Assembly: GCA_001466705.2 (NCBI GenBank)
Contig: LATX02000017.1
Coordinates: forward strand, 1 to 64,000
Direction of reading: 5' to 3'
From: Moniliophthora roreri
Lineage: Eukaryota; Basidiomycota; Agaricomycetes; Agaricales; Marasmiaceae
DNA length: 64,000 bases
The notes below the pieces were generated by a model. The model was not told where the DNA came from. It made no database searches and saw only the letters and a list, made by a program, of their open reading frames with translations. The translations under genes and the position numbers were made by a program. Below, in pieces: positions 31,330 through 42,407 of the stretch. Numbering within the stretch: the stretch's first letter is position 1; every line of letters begins with the position of its first letter.

Positions 31330-31424
31330 GTAGCTGGGCATTTACCTAGACACTGTGGTCACTGACAAAGGTCTCATCAAACTTCGGAACCATACTATCC
31401 CCACAGCCCTTCACCTCCTGAGGA
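31330..31424 (+). pseudogene. Relic of a third ORF3/ORF4 overlap
   Basis: In one frame VAGHLPRHCGH-stop-QR (from 31330) matches the second knuckle AGHLPGHCRDRRR of ORF3. In the +1 frame VVTDKGLIKLRNHTIPTALH (about 31352-31424) matches the ORF4 helix TEEGLRELRDETIPAVHRLL. Both matches occur in the correct relative register. Cut by the N at 31425. Confidence 0.6.
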
Positions 31425-31425
31425 N

Positions 31426-33770
31426 GTTAAAGATTTCACTGGCAGTAAGGAAGCTTTTGGCTAGAAAATGCAGATTTAGGAATATTAAGCAAAGACCAGC
31501 AAAAGAGTTGTATGAGCAGTTACCCAGAGCCCAGGCATTAGCTTTAAGTGATGAAGTACTAGAGGATCTGGATAAAGCTGATTTTGTGATTGATGTTGAA
31601 AATATTGTTGAAGTAGATGAAGAATTAGCACAGTCCTTTTTAGAAGTCCTTGAAGTAGAAAAAAATGGAATGCCAGCAGGGACTGTAGTGCAAAGAGATG
31701 TGATAGATACATATCTGAATAATATATCAGATGAACAGAGACAAAAAGTGATTATAGTAGCATCTCAATCTGAGAACTTAAGGTGTGTTTATATGAAAGT
31801 AAATGGACACCCAGATGAGATTGAAGGGATTTTAGACCCAGGCTCTATGATCCTTTGAATAAATAAGAAAGAAGCAGTAAGAAGAGGGATTACATGGAAT
31901 CCTTCTACTTGTATACATATGCAGAGTGCAAATAGTAGCCTACAGAGAACACTAGGGCTAGCCAGGAATAAGTTGATACAGATTGAAGATTTAGAATTGA
32001 GAGCGCTAATATGGTGAACCTAGAAAAGACCCACTTTTATTCATTTTACACTATTTCTGAATTGGAACACTTTAATATGACATGAGATAACAGGTGATAA
32101 GGACTAGAGTGAGCCCAGTCTGCTAGTCATTGCCTTAGAGAAGCTGTGGTACCTTAGAAAGTATGACAAGCTATATGATACACTATATAGAGGTGTCAAA
32201 GCTGTACTTTCTGACTTATCTATGTATCAGATCCAAAACGGCTCCCGAAACCTGTAGAGAACCTAACTATGGCCCAATGAATGCATTGGCTAGTTAACCA
32301 AGCTCTCAAGTGCTATCAATGGGATTTTAATTTCTATTTTACTTTTCTATAACATCTGCAAAGTGCTACCTGCAGTCAAACAGTACAGAGATACTTAGAG
32401 GAGACATCAAAACAGAACGACAACTTAGAACAGGAACGATCACAGAATGATCCTCCTCTGAAGTCAATATACAGATCAAAGTCAAAGCAGGTGATCTCTA
32501 AATAAAGAGTGCACCAGCGGCTAAACAATACAAGATAAACTAACTAGGTATAAAGTCAGCTCGGAAAGAAGGAAATCACTTCAGAAGGACATCCACTACC
32601 TACAGACAGATACAATGAGAAGCAGAAGAATATATAACGCATGAGGAGTCCTAAATAAGACCGAGCATGCATTGTCAAAGGAGATAGGAACAGTAACAGC
32701 ATGTTCCAAACTTGGAAACCTTGGCATCTAGGCCTCTGCCGATGTGCAGATACTAGAAAGAGAGATGCTGTCAAAAGACGGGACGGATACATCCATCTGC
32801 TCATAGATACCCGACTTAGAAAAGAGAAAATACAAATTATAGAGTCTAGAACACCTTGGAGGCATAGATACCTGTGCGGATATGGTCAGATACCCTAGCG
32901 GCCAGACTCTGTGACATCTGAATAATCTCTCTTTTAGTATCTTGGTCACTTGTTTGTCATTTCCTGAATTATTGGACATTATTTATAATTATCTGTAGAT
33001 ATATTCCTGGACCATATATAAGGACAGCTAGATATTTGTACATACTCAAGTAACTCTGCCCCCTCTGATTGTGAATACATGACGAGTTTGTTTGGTGTAT
33101 AAATTTGTGTGCCATTCTAGTTTTGCTTTCTCACTACAGGCCCTGGAGATTGGTCCTGAGTGACTCCAGAGAGATAGAAATCTGATAACAAACTTGTGTC
33201 ATAAGAGATAAGAGTAACATCTTGAGTGCATTATAGCACTTTTCTAAGAGAAACTTTACACCAAGAAGGAGCCTTGGGCACTTGGAGTGTGGCCTGTGTG
33301 TGTATCAGGTTGTGACACACTTAGAGTCTTAGCAAGGGGTGTGCCTGCACTGAACTCTTTGTAGAAATTGGTCTAGGACCTTTTCCAGTACACTGTGTGC
33401 TGTAGTTGTCTTAAAGAAGTCTTGAACTCCATAGGGTCAGACTATATCGGCTATTGAGTCTTTGTACAGGACTGTAGCTCTTGTGTTTGTGCTTTGTGCA
33501 CTGTGTTCTTTGTGTTTTGTGTGTGTGTTTGTGATATAAACCATTTTAAAACCATATATACTCCTCTGGAGGTGAACACTTTGAAGTAGATTGCTTCAAT
33601 AAGAGAGAATCAACCTAGCTAAGAGTTTTGTTGGCATTCTAAGTGCAGTAACTCTGATCACATTGATCCACACTTGCACAACAACCTGAGTTAGACTTTT
33701 GGAGGTTATCTTTTGGGTAGTTTTCCATTAGTCTTATCTTAGACAAATTAACAGACTGGCAAGTGTGTGG
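31426..33770 (+). other. Contig redundant with 45048-47374 (family C protease region plus TA-flanked repeat)
   Basis: At offset 13622 it reads identical to 45048 onward for about 1.7 kb (same TGA after DPGSMIL at 31856-31858, same insertion site TA at 32007-32008). It then shows scattered CA/TG differences and ends in 20 unrelated bases before the N at 33771. Best explained as an allelic or mis-separated repeat contig placed by scaffolding. It holds a family C Pol fragment (31426-31858) and one copy of the TA-flanked repeat (32009-33748). Confidence 0.75.
32009..33748. mobile_element. TA-flanked 1.7-kb non-coding repeat, copy 1
   Basis: Same element as 45631-47372 and 55615-57305, flanked by TA at 32007-32008 and 33749-33750. 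Only short unconserved open frames. Left flank as at 45630; the right 20 bases (acagactggc...) differ from 47375 onward, which suggests a contig-end chimera. Confidence 0.7.
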
Positions 33771-33771
33771 N

Positions 33772-36708
33772 TACACCTCCTTTATCTTCTCTTTTCCCAT
33801 CTGTAATGCTGCCTCTGCCTCCTCTCGAATCTTCTTCAGATCGTCAAGGCGTGCCTCTAAAGCAGGGAACTTGTTTGTGTGTCGTCCTGCTGGGATGGTA
33901 AAGTCAGGCCTATACCCATACACAACTTCAAAGGGGCTTTTGTCATGTGCTGTGTGAACTCGTGAGTTGAGTACGAATTCTGCAGTAGGGAGCCAGTCTG
34001 CCCAGTCATCTTGACGTTTGCTCACAAAGAGACAAAGGAACTGTTCAATCTCTTGGTTTGCTTGTTCTGTCTGTCCATTTGCTAATAGGTGGTATGCAGT
34101 TGTGAGACCTGCTTGGATTTCTAGGTGTTTGTAGAGTGCATGTGTGACTTGAGCTGCAAATTGGGGTCCTCTATCTGACACAAACTTGTGGGGTATGCCA
34201 TGAAGACAGAAGATCTCCCGATAGTGTATGTCTGCAACTCCTTTAGCATTGAGAGTGGTCATAGTTGGTAGGATATAGACTTGTTTGCTGTAGAGGTTGA
34301 CGTAGGTGATAATGGCATCATACCTCTGGCTTTCAGGCAGCCCTGTGATAAGGTCCACACCCACTACGTTCCATGAGCCTTCAGGCACATCATATGGGTG
34401 CAATGTTGCATCTGGGTGTACTGCTGGCTTGCTTCACTGACATCTTTCACATCCCTGCACATACTTTCTGACAAAGCCAACTCCACTTGCTTTTAATCAA
34501 ACTCACATTTCTCAGGACACAGATAGAGGTTGTTCTCCTGCAGTCATTTGAGTACTTCATGCATTGTCCGATGATGTTCCTCCAAGTTGGTACTGTAGAT
34601 GATAATGTTATCCAGATACACAGCAACCTTCCCCTGGGCAATCAGGTCTGCGAAGATGGAGTTTATGAGTGCTTGAAAGGTGGCTGGAGAGTTTATCAGC
34701 CCAAAGAACATGACCTGGGGTTCGAAGAGACCTCGGTTGGTGACAAAGGCAGCCTTCCATTCATCTCCTTCCTTAATCCAAACATTGTTGTAACCCCAAC
34801 AAACATCCAGCTTGGTGAAGTATTTAGCACCTTTGAGTCGGTTGATAATGTCAGAAGCAAGAGGGAGCAGATATTGATTCTTGACTGTGAACTTGTTGAG
34901 CTTGCGATAATCCTGTATGAATCGCAGCTTGCCATTCTTCTTCTTCACAAAGAAGACTGGAGAAGCCATGGGCGACTTGGAAGGGATGATATATCCTTTT
35001 CACAAGTTCTTCTCTAAGAATTGGTTCAGCTCCCCTTGCTCATTCACCGACATGGGGTACACCTTGGATCGGATCGTCTCAGGTGCATCTGGTTTCAGGT
35101 CAATGGTATGGTCGTATGGCTTATGCTCTGGGAGACGATGGGACTCTTCCCTCTGAGAAGACCTTTCAGTACTTGTGGAACTCTGCTGGCACAATCTCTT
35201 CCATGCTTTGCTTCTCCTTCTTCTTCGACTCTTCATATGCTAACTCAGCTGAATATGTCACTCCAGCTGCCACCCACAGCTCATCCGTTGTATCCTCAAG
35301 GATCCCCTCCTTCCACCACTTCCTCCTCTGCTTACAATTCCCCATAATCCTTTGATACCTCTCCTCTACTTCAGCTCCATCCTCCTTCACTTCTTCCTCT
35401 TTCTCCACTTTAATGTTCATTAACCTGGCTCTCCAGTCTATATCTGAGTTAACCTTCCTTAACCACAGCAGACCCAGAATCACCTCCTCTGAGCCCAGAT
35501 CTGTGACTAACAGCTCCACCACTTCCACATAGTTCCCAATAGTCAGCTCCAGTTGCACAAACTCTGAGATGCTTCCAGCACAATTTTTGGTTCTGTTGAT
35601 GTTGTACAGAGGTATCTCCTTCTTAAGAAGGTGCCTCCATACCTTGTGTTCCATCACCCAGCTTTGGCTTATGAATAAGCCAGTTGCTCCAGAGTCTATC
35701 ATTGCCACAACTTTCTTTCTTCGGTTTCTTCCCCTCAGACTTGCATGTACATGGAAGTGGTTATCATGTTTATTGGCAACAGGAATAGATATTGTACATG
35801 CAGAGACTGAATCATACGTAGAAGGAGATGGCGAAGGAGAAAGTGAATGATTGGGTGCCCCATTTGTGGCTGGCAGCAACACCCATTTTAAAAAGACTGC
35901 TTGAGGGCAGCAAACTGGGCTGACAGCTGGTTGAGTTGAGCCAGCATGTTATTGATGTTGGGAGGTGGGGAGTGTGGTGATGATGGCTCAGGTGGTGACG
36001 GAGCAGAGACTTCTATGGGGATGCTTTCAGATGCTGCCACTCTTCTTGCTTTTGGTCTGCTAGCCCACTTGTCAAAGCACACTGCTTCGCAATGACTAGC
36101 CTGACCACAATGATCACAGATCTCACGTTCATAATTGCCATTTGCCTTAGTGTGCTAGGTGGAGCCACACCCATAGCACTTCCCAGCCATCATGTGGGTC
36201 CAGTCCAGCCTGGACTTGGTGGCATTGACTTCCATGGCATTGGGGTCATAAGCAGGTGGGGCAAAGGGAGTGATTGAAGCAGTTGATGGGTGAGGGGCAG
36301 GAGGTGGGATAGTAGGCATAGTCATTGCTGCTACAGGTCAGCGGGCCTTCTCAGCCTCCCGTTGACAGATATGAACATCCAGGTTATTGGCAATGTTAAT
36401 GAGCTGGTCGAGGGTCTCGGTCTTGCGGTCGGTGTGCACAAGCTCATCCTTGATGCGAGATGCCATGTGCTCATAGAAGCGGTCATAGAGGTTAGCAGAG
36501 GAATAGCTAGTCCTCAACATGATCTCTTTGAACTTGGCAGCATACTCAGCTACTGACTGCTTCCCTTGAAAGAGCACATGCAGTTGTTCCTTCGCATCTG
36601 CTGCCTCATCTGTTGTCTCAAACCTCAGCTTAAAGCCTTTGACAAATTCCTCCCAGCTGTTGTTGTAGAGGTGCCTCCCTTGGGCAACCTCTTCCATAGC
36701 TAGTGTGG
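33772..36708 (-). other. Contig contained in family D element (duplicate of 40288-43224)
   Basis: 2937 bp between two Ns, reading identical to 40288-43224 at offset 6516 at every place compared. Holds the same minus-strand pieces: gag C-terminus and knuckle, protease, RT with YLDN, and integrase core. It should not be counted as a second element. Confidence 0.85.
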
Positions 36709-36709
36709 N

Positions 36710-37237
36710 AGCAATCAGTATTTTTCAACTACTTCAGGCCCTAGCTTATTTAGTTGTGCAAGAGGCACAGGCTAGTTGAGACCTGAGATTGTATTCCAAA
36801 CCAGAGATATAAATAAAAGCTAAGAAGAGCTTAGTTTTTAATGCAAGAGGCATGTTTTCTAATAAGAAGAATATTGTATCAGTCTACTAAGAGGGTAGCT
36901 GATGTGCATCAGTATAGTCTGGTGTTTTGACATGAATCAGAGAGGGTTTCAGGCTAGCAGTGTCTAGAAGATTTGTCCTCTTGAGAATTGTTGCAGAACA
37001 TAGCTAAGAGGGCTATATTCAGGTACAAGAGGTACCTTTATTCTCACTTAGAAGAAGTTTATTCTTTGGGCAGTGTCTGGTTGAAAATCTATACTAGTAT
37101 TTGCTTTCAAAGTGATTAATAAAACCACAAACCAAATAAATATTATATAAAATGAACTCTAATCTCAATCTGAGAAGTTGTTTTGAAGGCAACTGTCTCT
37201 GACCTACCAAGCAAGACATTGAGAATTACTTTTGACA
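36710..37237 (+). repeat. Family C 5' LTR, right part (left end lost at join)
   Basis: Aligns to 57573-58102 (agcaatcagtatttttcaac...) and ends GAATTACTTTTGACA, followed by TTG and TGGTAACAGTGAACC, a possible tRNA-type primer-binding site. Contains AT-rich polyadenylation-like stretches (AATAAA near 37132). The LTR start is not in this contig. Confidence 0.6.
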
Positions 37238-37520
37238 TTGTGGTAACAGTGAACCACACCGAACCAACTACGTTTTGTTTTGACTCTTAGTTCTTGAATA
37301 TATATGGAAAAAGTCTGGTATTTTAGCACCACAGGCCTCATGTTTTCACAGTAGAGGCATAGATTTTTTGAGCATCTTCGTCTGGAGCCCACTGTGAGGG
37401 TGGTTCTAGAGAATATTATCAGAAAATTGCTTGTTATGAAGAGATAAGCTTCAGAAAAGACAATCAGATAGAGAATATTAGTTAAGTCTTGAAGAGATTT
37501 GACTTGAACTAGAGATCTTA
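37238..37520 (+). other. Family C leader between LTR and gag
   Basis: Non-coding in both copies (compare 58103-58440). Possible primer-binding site TGGTAACAGTG at 37241-37251. I could not find a complementary segment at the expected transcript start of the family C LTR, so self-priming is not supported here. Confidence 0.45.
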
Positions 37521-39229
37521 GTGACAAATAAAGATCTAGAGCAAAAAGAGCTAGTCAAGATCAGTCCAAAGAAACAAACCATTGAAGAATTTGTTCAAGG
37601 TTCCAGTGTGCAGGTAGAAGGAGCTTCGCCTAGTCAATTCAGAGCTTCATCATCATCACAGTCTAGTGTAGAAAGGAGAGTGATGAGGAGTCAAACACAA
37701 ACTACAGGCTTACCATTACTGCCACCTGCAGAGAGTTTTACTAGAAGCAGAGTACCCATATATCCAGCTTCAACATTTGGTACTGCCAAAAGATTTCCAC
37801 AATTCCAAGAGGAATTTATTCTCAGTCCAGCACCTAGAAGATATAGATTAAAAGCACCACCTAATACACTATTAATACTTACACTGAGAGAGTCACCTGA
37901 ACAGACAGAACAAAGCAATAGTTTTAGTTCCAGCTCAGAAGAAGAAGAATATTTTGATCCAGACAAAGAAGTTACAGGAGATAATACTGTATCTGAACAA
38001 AGCAAGATGGCAGACTTAGCACAGAGAGAAAAGTAGAATACACTTACTGATGCAGCAGCCAAAGAAGTATGAAATGAGAGTGTTTTGAAAATATTGTTGA
38101 AGATAGAGCAATTTGATGAGTTGCAACCCTATGACTCTTCAACCATAGCTTGAAGATTTTGAGAATGCACTAGACATGGCTCAGGTTAAGAAGGACATGT
38201 TGAAATCTATCTAGCTATGTTGAAGTTTTCATATGATCTGAGACAGCAGTTACAAGATAGAAAGGAAGCTTTGGGCCACTCATAGAGTGAGTTCAGGAAA
38301 TTATTATTCAGAGAGTTCCCAGATTCAGTTGATAATGGCCAAGGATCAATAGTCAGACTACAGAAGATTGTGGCAGTATATCAGAAAGCTACAGACTGGG
38401 ATTTAGAGAAACTTAGAGCATATTATAGAGCATTTAAGCTGAAAGCAGCTAAATTAATAAGAGACCCACCTATGATTTTGAACTTTGAAGTGATAGGATT
38501 TTATTTAGCAGGTTTAGAACCATCAGTCTGTGAAAGAGTCCAGATTAGGATGGCTGATTGGTCTCTGAACAAGCTAAATCTGGAAGCTGAAGATGGAAGG
38601 AGAAGAATGGATCCATAGAAACTTCAGGAAGTCATGGAACAAGCAGAGATGATTATGAGTGCAAGCTCAGGAGATGTATATATGGGATTAGGAAGTTTTG
38701 CATTAGGAGCTGGAGTCCCACCAGTCAACCCAGGAGTGGGCACAGCAATGCTAAGTGCAGCAATGCCTTTGTCATATCCATTCCAGCTACCACTAGTATT
38801 TCCTACTATGAATATTACCCAGCCATCGAAGCCAGTTTCAGTGAAACAAGAGGAATTGTTTCTAGATATCCTAGATAAGACTAAAGAAGAAGCAGAGTTG
38901 AGAACTATGGGCACAGCTACATCAGTAGATGCACATACAGTATCTATTAAGGTGCATGAGACAGAGTTAGCAGCCTTAAAGAAGAGAATGGAAGATGTAA
39001 AGACACTTTCTACTGAAGTTAAAGATATAAAGACAACATTAGTAGGCATGCCAGGGACAGATTATTGCTGCAATGGCAGGCCAAACTAATAGGCCAAGTG
39101 ATGGAAATAATAATATTGTGAGAGGGAAACCAGGACAGCCAATGATTGGTGGAGGAAAATATTTATGTTTCTACTGCAATGAAGATGGTTATAGGCTTAG
39201 AGATTGTCCTTACCAAAGAGAAATAATAG
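37521..39229 (+). pseudogene. Gag, family C copy 1 (degenerate, cut by family D insertion)
   Basis: N-terminal acidic/serine-rich region (LSPAPRRYRLKAPP; FSSSSEEEEYF) open from 37521 to a TAG at 38034. Then a decayed capsid with several stops (TGA 38070, TAG 38151, TAG in LGHS-stop-SEF) but clear motifs: LLFREFPDSVDNGQGS, ATDWDLEKLRAYYRAFKL, FEVIGFYLAGLEPS, MADWSLNKLNLEAEDGRRRM. The knuckle at 39166-39207 reads CFYCNEDGYRLRDC, Tyr in place of the metal-binding His. No conserved ATG start seen. The family D LTR at 39230 interrupts the frame; it resumes at 44318. Confidence 0.8.
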
Positions 39230-39685
39230 TGTGGTGCTGCAATGACTCTAGTAACAGTGAGTAGAACCCTCTGCACTCAAGCCAAGAAAGAGATAAGGAA
39301 AGAGGGTGATCCAGCATAGACTCTAGGTCGATATGATGTTGGACTCAACAGACACTAAGTCAATGCCTAGCCCAAATGACCAAGTTAGCTTAACTACTGA
39401 GAGAGATATACAAGGAATACTTGCCTAGCCCAAATGACCAAGAGGTCAAGATGGGGAACTAGGCTACAAGTGTCAAGTATAAATACAAGGAGTCTGTCTC
39501 AGCGAGAATAACTGATGGAAATGGAAGAATGATCTGGAAGGAGATCTGGGTTGAATGGAATGTTCTATGGAAAAGTGGCTGTGATGGTATAAATAAGGTA
39601 AGTAATCGGATAAATAGATAAAAGATAAGAGATAAGATAATGGGACTTAGAAGAAAAGAGAAAGGAAAAGTTGCACTCCATCACA
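39230..39685 (-). repeat. Family D 3' LTR
   Basis: 456 bp. On the minus strand it starts TGTGATGGAGTG right after AGGAAGGGGGTAA and ends GCACCACA. Minus-strand TATTTATA (39485-39478) and ATCTTGACCT starting at 39452, 33 bp downstream. Confidence 0.9.
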
Positions 39686-40995
39686 TTACCCCCTTCCTAG
39701 AGTCTATCATCTGTGATAGACCTAGGCCTACTCTCTTCCCCTCCTCCCATGCAAGGTCTGTCATTGCCTCTGTGAAGTTCTTAAGTTCTTGCCATGGTAG
39801 TGTTGCAAAGAGTGCCACAGCCACTCTGGCTGGTGCATTGGGGTTCTTTTTGTGGAATTTCTTCACCTTGGCCTTTGCATGTTCTACATTTTCTGCGGGC
39901 TCCCAGCTATCTTCTTCTTCACCGTATCCTTCCCATCTCATCAAGTACTGCAACTTCTTTCTGTACACTTAGCTGTCCAATATTTCTTCTACTAAATGCT
40001 CTTCCTCTCCTTCCACTTCTACTGCTTCAGGTGGTGGGGCTTGTTGTCCATTGACTTCATTGCCTTTCCATGGTGATAAACAATTAATGTGGAATATATT
40101 GTGGACTTTCATTGCTGGAGGTAATTTGAGGCGGTAATCTAAGTCACCAATGCGTTCCACCATCTCAAAGGGGCCTGGTTGTCTTGGGCCTAATTTTCTG
40201 CTTGCCTGATGGATTTTAATGTCCTTTTCTGCAAGCCACACCTTGTCTCCCACTCTGAACTCGTGTGCTTTCCTCTTCCCCTCCTCGTACACCTCCTTTA
40301 TCTTCTCTTTTCCCATCTGTAATGCTGCCTCTGCCTCCTCTCGAATCTTCTTCAGATCGTCAAGGCGTGCCTCTAAAGCAGGGAACTTGTTTGTGTGTCG
40401 TCCTGCTGGGATGGTAAAGTCAGGCCTATACCCATACACAACTTCAAAGGGGCTTTTGTCATGTGCTGTGTGAACTCGTGAGTTGAGTACGAATTCTGCA
40501 GTAGGGAGCCAGTCTGCCCAGTCATCTTGACGTTTGCTCACAAAGAGACAAAGGAACTGTTCAATCTCTTGGTTTGCTTGTTCTGTCTGTCCATTTGCTA
40601 ATAGGTGGTATGCAGTTGTGAGACCTGCTTGGATTTCTAGGTGTTTGTAGAGTGCATGTGTGACTTGAGCTGCAAATTGGGGTCCTCTATCTGACACAAA
40701 CTTGTGGGGTATGCCATGAAGACAGAAGATCTCCCGATAGTGTATGTCTGCAACTCCTTTAGCATTGAGAGTGGTCATAGTTGGTAGGATATAGACTTGT
40801 TTGCTGTAGAGGTTGACGTAGGTGATAATGGCATCATACCTCTGGCTTTCAGGCAGCCCTGTGATAAGGTCCACACCCACTACGTTCCATGAGCCTTCAG
40901 GCACATCATATGGGTGCAATGTTGCATCTGGGTGTACTGCTGGCTTGCTTCACTGACATCTTTCACATCCCTGCACATACTTTCTGACAAAGCCA
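39681..40995 (-). pseudogene. Integrase with chromodomain, family D (N-terminus deleted)
   Basis: Minus strand from about 40995. Only the CC half of the HHCC finger remains (KYVQGCERCQ). Core: WNVVGVDLITGLPES (first Asp), SDRGPQFAAQV (second Asp), GQTEQANQEIE (Glu). C-terminal GPFEMVERIGDLDYRLKLP and a chromodomain (HLVEEILDS, stop TAA near 39972, then KLQYLMRWEGYGEEEDSWEP). Reading continues to 39681 through a C-terminal tail. The stop inside the chromodomain and one near 40940 (CQ-stop-SKP) make it inactive. The duplicate is at 33639-34480. Confidence 0.85.
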
Positions 40996-41004
40996 ACTCC
41001 ACTT

Positions 41005-41752
41005 GCTTTTAATCAAACTCACATTTCTCAGGACACAGATAGAGGTTGTTCTCCTGCAGTCATTTGAGTACTTCATGCATTGTCCGATGATGTTCCTCCA
41101 AGTTGGTACTGTAGATGATAATGTTATCCAGATACACAGCAACCTTCCCCTGGGCAATCAGGTCTGCGAAGATGGAGTTTATGAGTGCTTGAAAGGTGGC
41201 TGGAGAGTTTATCAGCCCAAAGAACATGACCTGGGGTTCGAAGAGACCTCGGTTGGTGACAAAGGCAGCCTTCCATTCATCTCCTTCCTTAATCCAAACA
41301 TTGTTGTAACCCCAACAAACATCCAGCTTGGTGAAGTATTTAGCACCTTTGAGTCGGTTGATAATGTCAGAAGCAAGAGGGAGCAGATATTGATTCTTGA
41401 CTGTGAACTTGTTGAGCTTGCGATAATCCTGTATGAATCGCAGCTTGCCATTCTTCTTCTTCACAAAGAAGACTGGAGAAGCCATGGGCGACTTGGAAGG
41501 GATGATATATCCTTTTCACAAGTTCTTCTCTAAGAATTGGTTCAGCTCCCCTTGCTCATTCACCGACATGGGGTACACCTTGGATCGGATCGTCTCAGGT
41601 GCATCTGGTTTCAGGTCAATGGTATGGTCGTATGGCTTATGCTCTGGGAGACGATGGGACTCTTCCCTCTGAGAAGACCTTTCAGTACTTGTGGAACTCT
41701 GCTGGCACAATCTCTTCCATGCTTTGCTTCTCCTTCTTCTTCGACTCTTCAT
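41005..41752 (-). pseudogene. Reverse transcriptase, family D (truncated, catalytic Asp lost)
   Basis: Minus strand, from [18 protein letters not shown] (about 41650) through SPMASPVFFVKKKNGKLRF, LDVCWGYNNVWIKEGDEWKA, FEPQVMFFGLINSPATFQ to the palm motif YLDN (AAC at 41125-41123) where YxDD is required. Stops at about 41516 and 41060. After KCEFD the sequence jumps to integrase near 40995-41000, so thumb and RNase H are absent. Frame differs from the protease by a frameshift near 41700. Confidence 0.85.
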
Positions 41753-42407
41753 ATGCTAACTCAGCTGAATATGTCACTCCAGCTGCCACCCACAGCTCAT
41801 CCGTTGTATCCTCAAGGATCCCCTCCTTCCACCACTTCCTCCTCTGCTTACAATTCCCCATAATCCTTTGATACCTCTCCTCTACTTCAGCTCCATCCTC
41901 CTTCACTTCTTCCTCTTTCTCCACTTTAATGTTCATTAACCTGGCTCTCCAGTCTATATCTGAGTTAACCTTCCTTAACCACAGCAGACCCAGAATCACC
42001 TCCTCTGAGCCCAGATCTGTGACTAACAGCTCCACCACTTCCACATAGTTCCCAATAGTCAGCTCCAGTTGCACAAACTCTGAGATGCTTCCAGCACAAT
42101 TTTTGGTTCTGTTGATGTTGTACAGAGGTATCTCCTTCTTAAGAAGGTGCCTCCATACCTTGTGTTCCATCACCCAGCTTTGGCTTATGAATAAGCCAGT
42201 TGCTCCAGAGTCTATCATTGCCACAACTTTCTTTCTTCGGTTTCTTCCCCTCAGACTTGCATGTACATGGAAGTGGTTATCATGTTTATTGGCAACAGGA
42301 ATAGATATTGTACATGCAGAGACTGAATCATACGTAGAAGGAGATGGCGAAGGAGAAAGTGAATGATTGGGTGCCCCATTTGTGGCTGGCAGCAACACCC
42401 ATTTTAA
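41682..42407 (-). pseudogene. Aspartic protease and linker, family D
   Basis: Minus-strand frame open from about 42410 to 41682. Retropepsin signature VVAMIDSGATGLFI (about 42205) and the C-terminal VILGLLWLRKVNSDIDW. It lies in the -1 frame relative to gag and overlaps the gag stop (TTTTTAAAATGG, 42410-42399), so -1 slipping on the T run at the stop or reinitiation could connect them; no canonical heptamer is present. The frame is lost before RT (stop at 41684-41682). Confidence 0.75.

Noticed and set aside
33480..33540. GT-rich tract as telomeric or microsatellite repeat
   Set aside because: Irregular TTTGTG/TGTGTG mixture, part of the TA-flanked repeat in all its copies, so it is element sequence.
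33772..36708. Second, truncated family D element
   Set aside because: Reads identical to 40288-43224 and bounded by Ns on both sides; a contained contig.
37238..37260. Self-priming in family C
   Set aside because: The segment 30-35 bp after TATATAAGG (57481) is not complementary to the sequence inside the LTR. TGGTAACAGTG looks tRNA-like but copy 2 has CGG, so neither model is firm.
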